A stretch of 6,581 nucleotides of DNA from Candidatus Symbiothrix sp. (GTDB taxonomy: Bacteria > Bacteroidota > Bacteroidia > Bacteroidales > Azobacteroidaceae), in the NCBI GenBank assembly GCA_031270925.1, contig JAISWY010000008.1, positions 1-6,581 of the forward strand, read 5' to 3'. Positions 5,408 through 6,581 of the stretch are shown in pieces. Below the pieces are notes generated by a model that was given only the letters and a program-made list of their open reading frames with translations, was not told where the DNA came from and searched no databases. Position numbers and translations under genes: made by a program. The first letter of the stretch is position 1. Each line of letters begins with the position of its first letter.

Positions 5408-6581
5408 ATGATTTACCGCATACAAGCTCCGAAAACGATTCAAACTTCGGTTAAGTTGCCGGCATCCAAAAGCATCAGCAACCGGGTTTTGATTTTGAAT
5501 ACATTGAGTAACAGCCCTTTTCCTATCGAAAATCTTTCGGATAGCGACGATACGCAAGTATTGCTGAAAGCCTTGCAATCTTCCGGAACCGATTTCGATA
5601 TTGGAGCAGCCGGCACATCCATGCGTTTTCTAACGGCTTATCTCTCGCAATGCGTCGGCAATTTTACGATTACCGGCACCGAACGGATGAAAAAACGCCC
5701 GATTGCTATTTTGGTTGATGCTTTGCGACAAACCGGAGCTGAAATCGAATATCTTGAAAATGAAGGATTTCCACCTTTGCAAATTCACGGAAAAACCTTG
5801 AAGGGCGGCGAAATCCGCTTGAACGGCGGCGTGAGTTCGCAATACATTTCGGCTTTGATGATGATTGCGCCGCAGATGCAAAACGGATTGACTTTGCAGC
5901 TCGAAGGAAACATCATTTCCCAACCTTATATCCGAATGACTGCGGGATTAATGGAGAAATTCGGCGTACAAGTCGATTGGACCGGAAATCGCATCCGAAT
6001 CGAACCGCAATCTTATCGTCCGATTCCTTTTCAAGTGGAAAGCGATTGGTCTGCCGCCTCGTATTGGTTTGAAATTCAGGCATTAGCGACATCAAACGCA
6101 AAAATCGAATGGCAAGGATTGGAGAAAAACAGTCTGCAAGGCGATGCGCAAGTGGAAGCGATTTTCGCCGCTTTACGAGAAAATAAACAACCGGTTTTTT
6201 CCTGCAATTTTATCAACGAACCCGATTTGGCGCAAACCTTGACGGTTACCTGTTGTCTGCTCGATAAACCTTTCCGTTTTTCGGGTTTGCAAAGTCTGCG
6301 CATCAAAGAAACCGACCGTTTGAGCGCCTTACAAACCGAATTGAAAAAATTGGGTTATCTTATCCATATTGTATCCGATGCGGAATTGGCATGGAATGGC
6401 GAACGTTGCGAACCGGAAGCCCATCCCATCATCGCAACTTACGAAGATCATCGAATGGCCATGGCTTTCGCGCCCGTCTGTCTCCGAAGAAACGAACTGC
6501 AAATCGCACATCCGGAAGTAGTCGGCAAATCGTATCCGAATTTTTGGAACGATTTGAAACAAGCCGGATTTCAAATCGAAA
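5408..6581 (+). CDS. aroA: 3-phosphoshikimate 1-carboxyvinyltransferase (EPSP synthase), 3'-truncated
   Basis: Sixth step of the shikimate pathway: shikimate-3-phosphate plus phosphoenolpyruvate gives EPSP, in the cytoplasm. The frame runs 391 codons to the window edge without a stop; relatives have about 405-415 residues, so only the tail is missing. Substrate-binding and catalytic motifs appear in order: LPASKSISNR (17-26, Lys21), DIGAAGTSMR (64-73), RMKKRPI (93-99), SSQYISALMM (143-152), SDWSAASYW (212-220, general-base Asp213), RIKETDRLSAL (298-308, Glu301), EDHRMAMAF (346-354) and VGKSYPNFW (372-380, Lys374). The Gly in GAAGT, replaced by Ala in glyphosate-insensitive class II enzymes, is kept. 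The start is certain because an in-frame TAG lies directly before the ATG. Only 36 nt separate it from the preceding terminator, and I found no consensus promoter there; expression could come from a weak promoter in that AT-rich gap or from read-through. Confidence 0.97.
   Translation, partial: MIYRIQAPKTIQTSVKLPASKSISNRVLILNTLSNSPFPIENLSDSDDTQVLLKALQSSGTDFDIGAAGTSMRFLTAYLSQCVGNFTITGTERMKKRPIAILVDALRQTGAEIEYLENEGFPPLQIHGKTLKGGEIRLNGGVSSQYISALMMIAPQMQNGLTLQLEGNIISQPYIRMTAGLMEKFGVQVDWTGNRIRIEPQSYRPIPFQVESDWSAASYWFEIQALATSNAKIEWQGLEKNSLQGDAQVEAIFAALRENKQPVFSCNFINEPDLAQTLTVTCCLLDKPFRFSGLQSLRIKETDRLSALQTELKKLGYLIHIVSDAELAWNGERCEPEAHPIIATYEDHRMAMAFAPVCLRRNELQIAHPEVVGKSYPNFWNDLKQAGFQIE

Noticed and set aside
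1..6581. tRNA, rRNA, CRISPR, insertion sequence or phage signals
   Set aside because: Genes fill nearly all the window; the intergenic gaps (12 to 166 nt) hold only the promoter, terminators, the palindrome and plain AT-rich leaders. No cloverleaf, regular direct repeats or transposase motifs were seen.

Overview
The window looks like chromosome of a Bacteroidota bacterium, most likely a Bacteroidales member with a type IX secretion system (Porphyromonas/Dysgonomonas/Paludibacter-like). Evidence: a C-terminal T9SS sorting domain, a lipoprotein with an acidic patch after its lipobox, DUF4302 and Mx1-type metallopeptidase families that are typical of Bacteroidota, a perfect TAnnTTTG promoter, a 78-residue L28, a one-cysteine L33 and a DUF4295 protein. 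All recognised genes are on the + strand. Base composition looks moderate and even throughout, with no sign of mobile DNA.

Region 1 (1-4533) is the 3' part of a cell-surface locus. It holds the C-terminal half of a zinc metallopeptidase (cut by the window start), a DUF4302 surface lipoprotein 12 nt downstream, and then, after 37 nt, a large T9SS-secreted protein. That protein has a cleaved-adhesin (choice-of-anchor J) domain, an unassigned middle, a BACON-like domain and a type A sorting domain. In Bacteroidota the first two families commonly follow SusC/SusD pairs, so the missing upstream DNA probably carries such a transporter. The locus plausibly displays proteins for binding and processing a peptide or glycan ligand, but the substrate cannot be read from the sequence. 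It ends in a perfect 16-bp terminator hairpin (4546-4584).

Region 2 (4616-5374) is a compact ribosomal operon. It has a consensus Bacteroidota promoter, rpmB (L28), rpmG (L33) and a 50-codon DUF4295 gene that is easy to miss (probably the Bacteroidota ribosomal protein bL38), and closes with a 17-bp terminator hairpin.

Region 3 (5408-6581) is aroA, encoding EPSP synthase of the shikimate pathway. It is open to the window end, with 391 codons present and perhaps 15-25 missing. It lies where many Bacteroidales have ftsY after DUF4295.

No RNA genes, insertion sequences, CRISPR arrays or phage genes were seen, and no gene-free stretch exceeds about 170 nt. I do not see a convincing wholly new system. 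The least understood parts are the middle of the T9SS protein and the joint role of the three surface genes.
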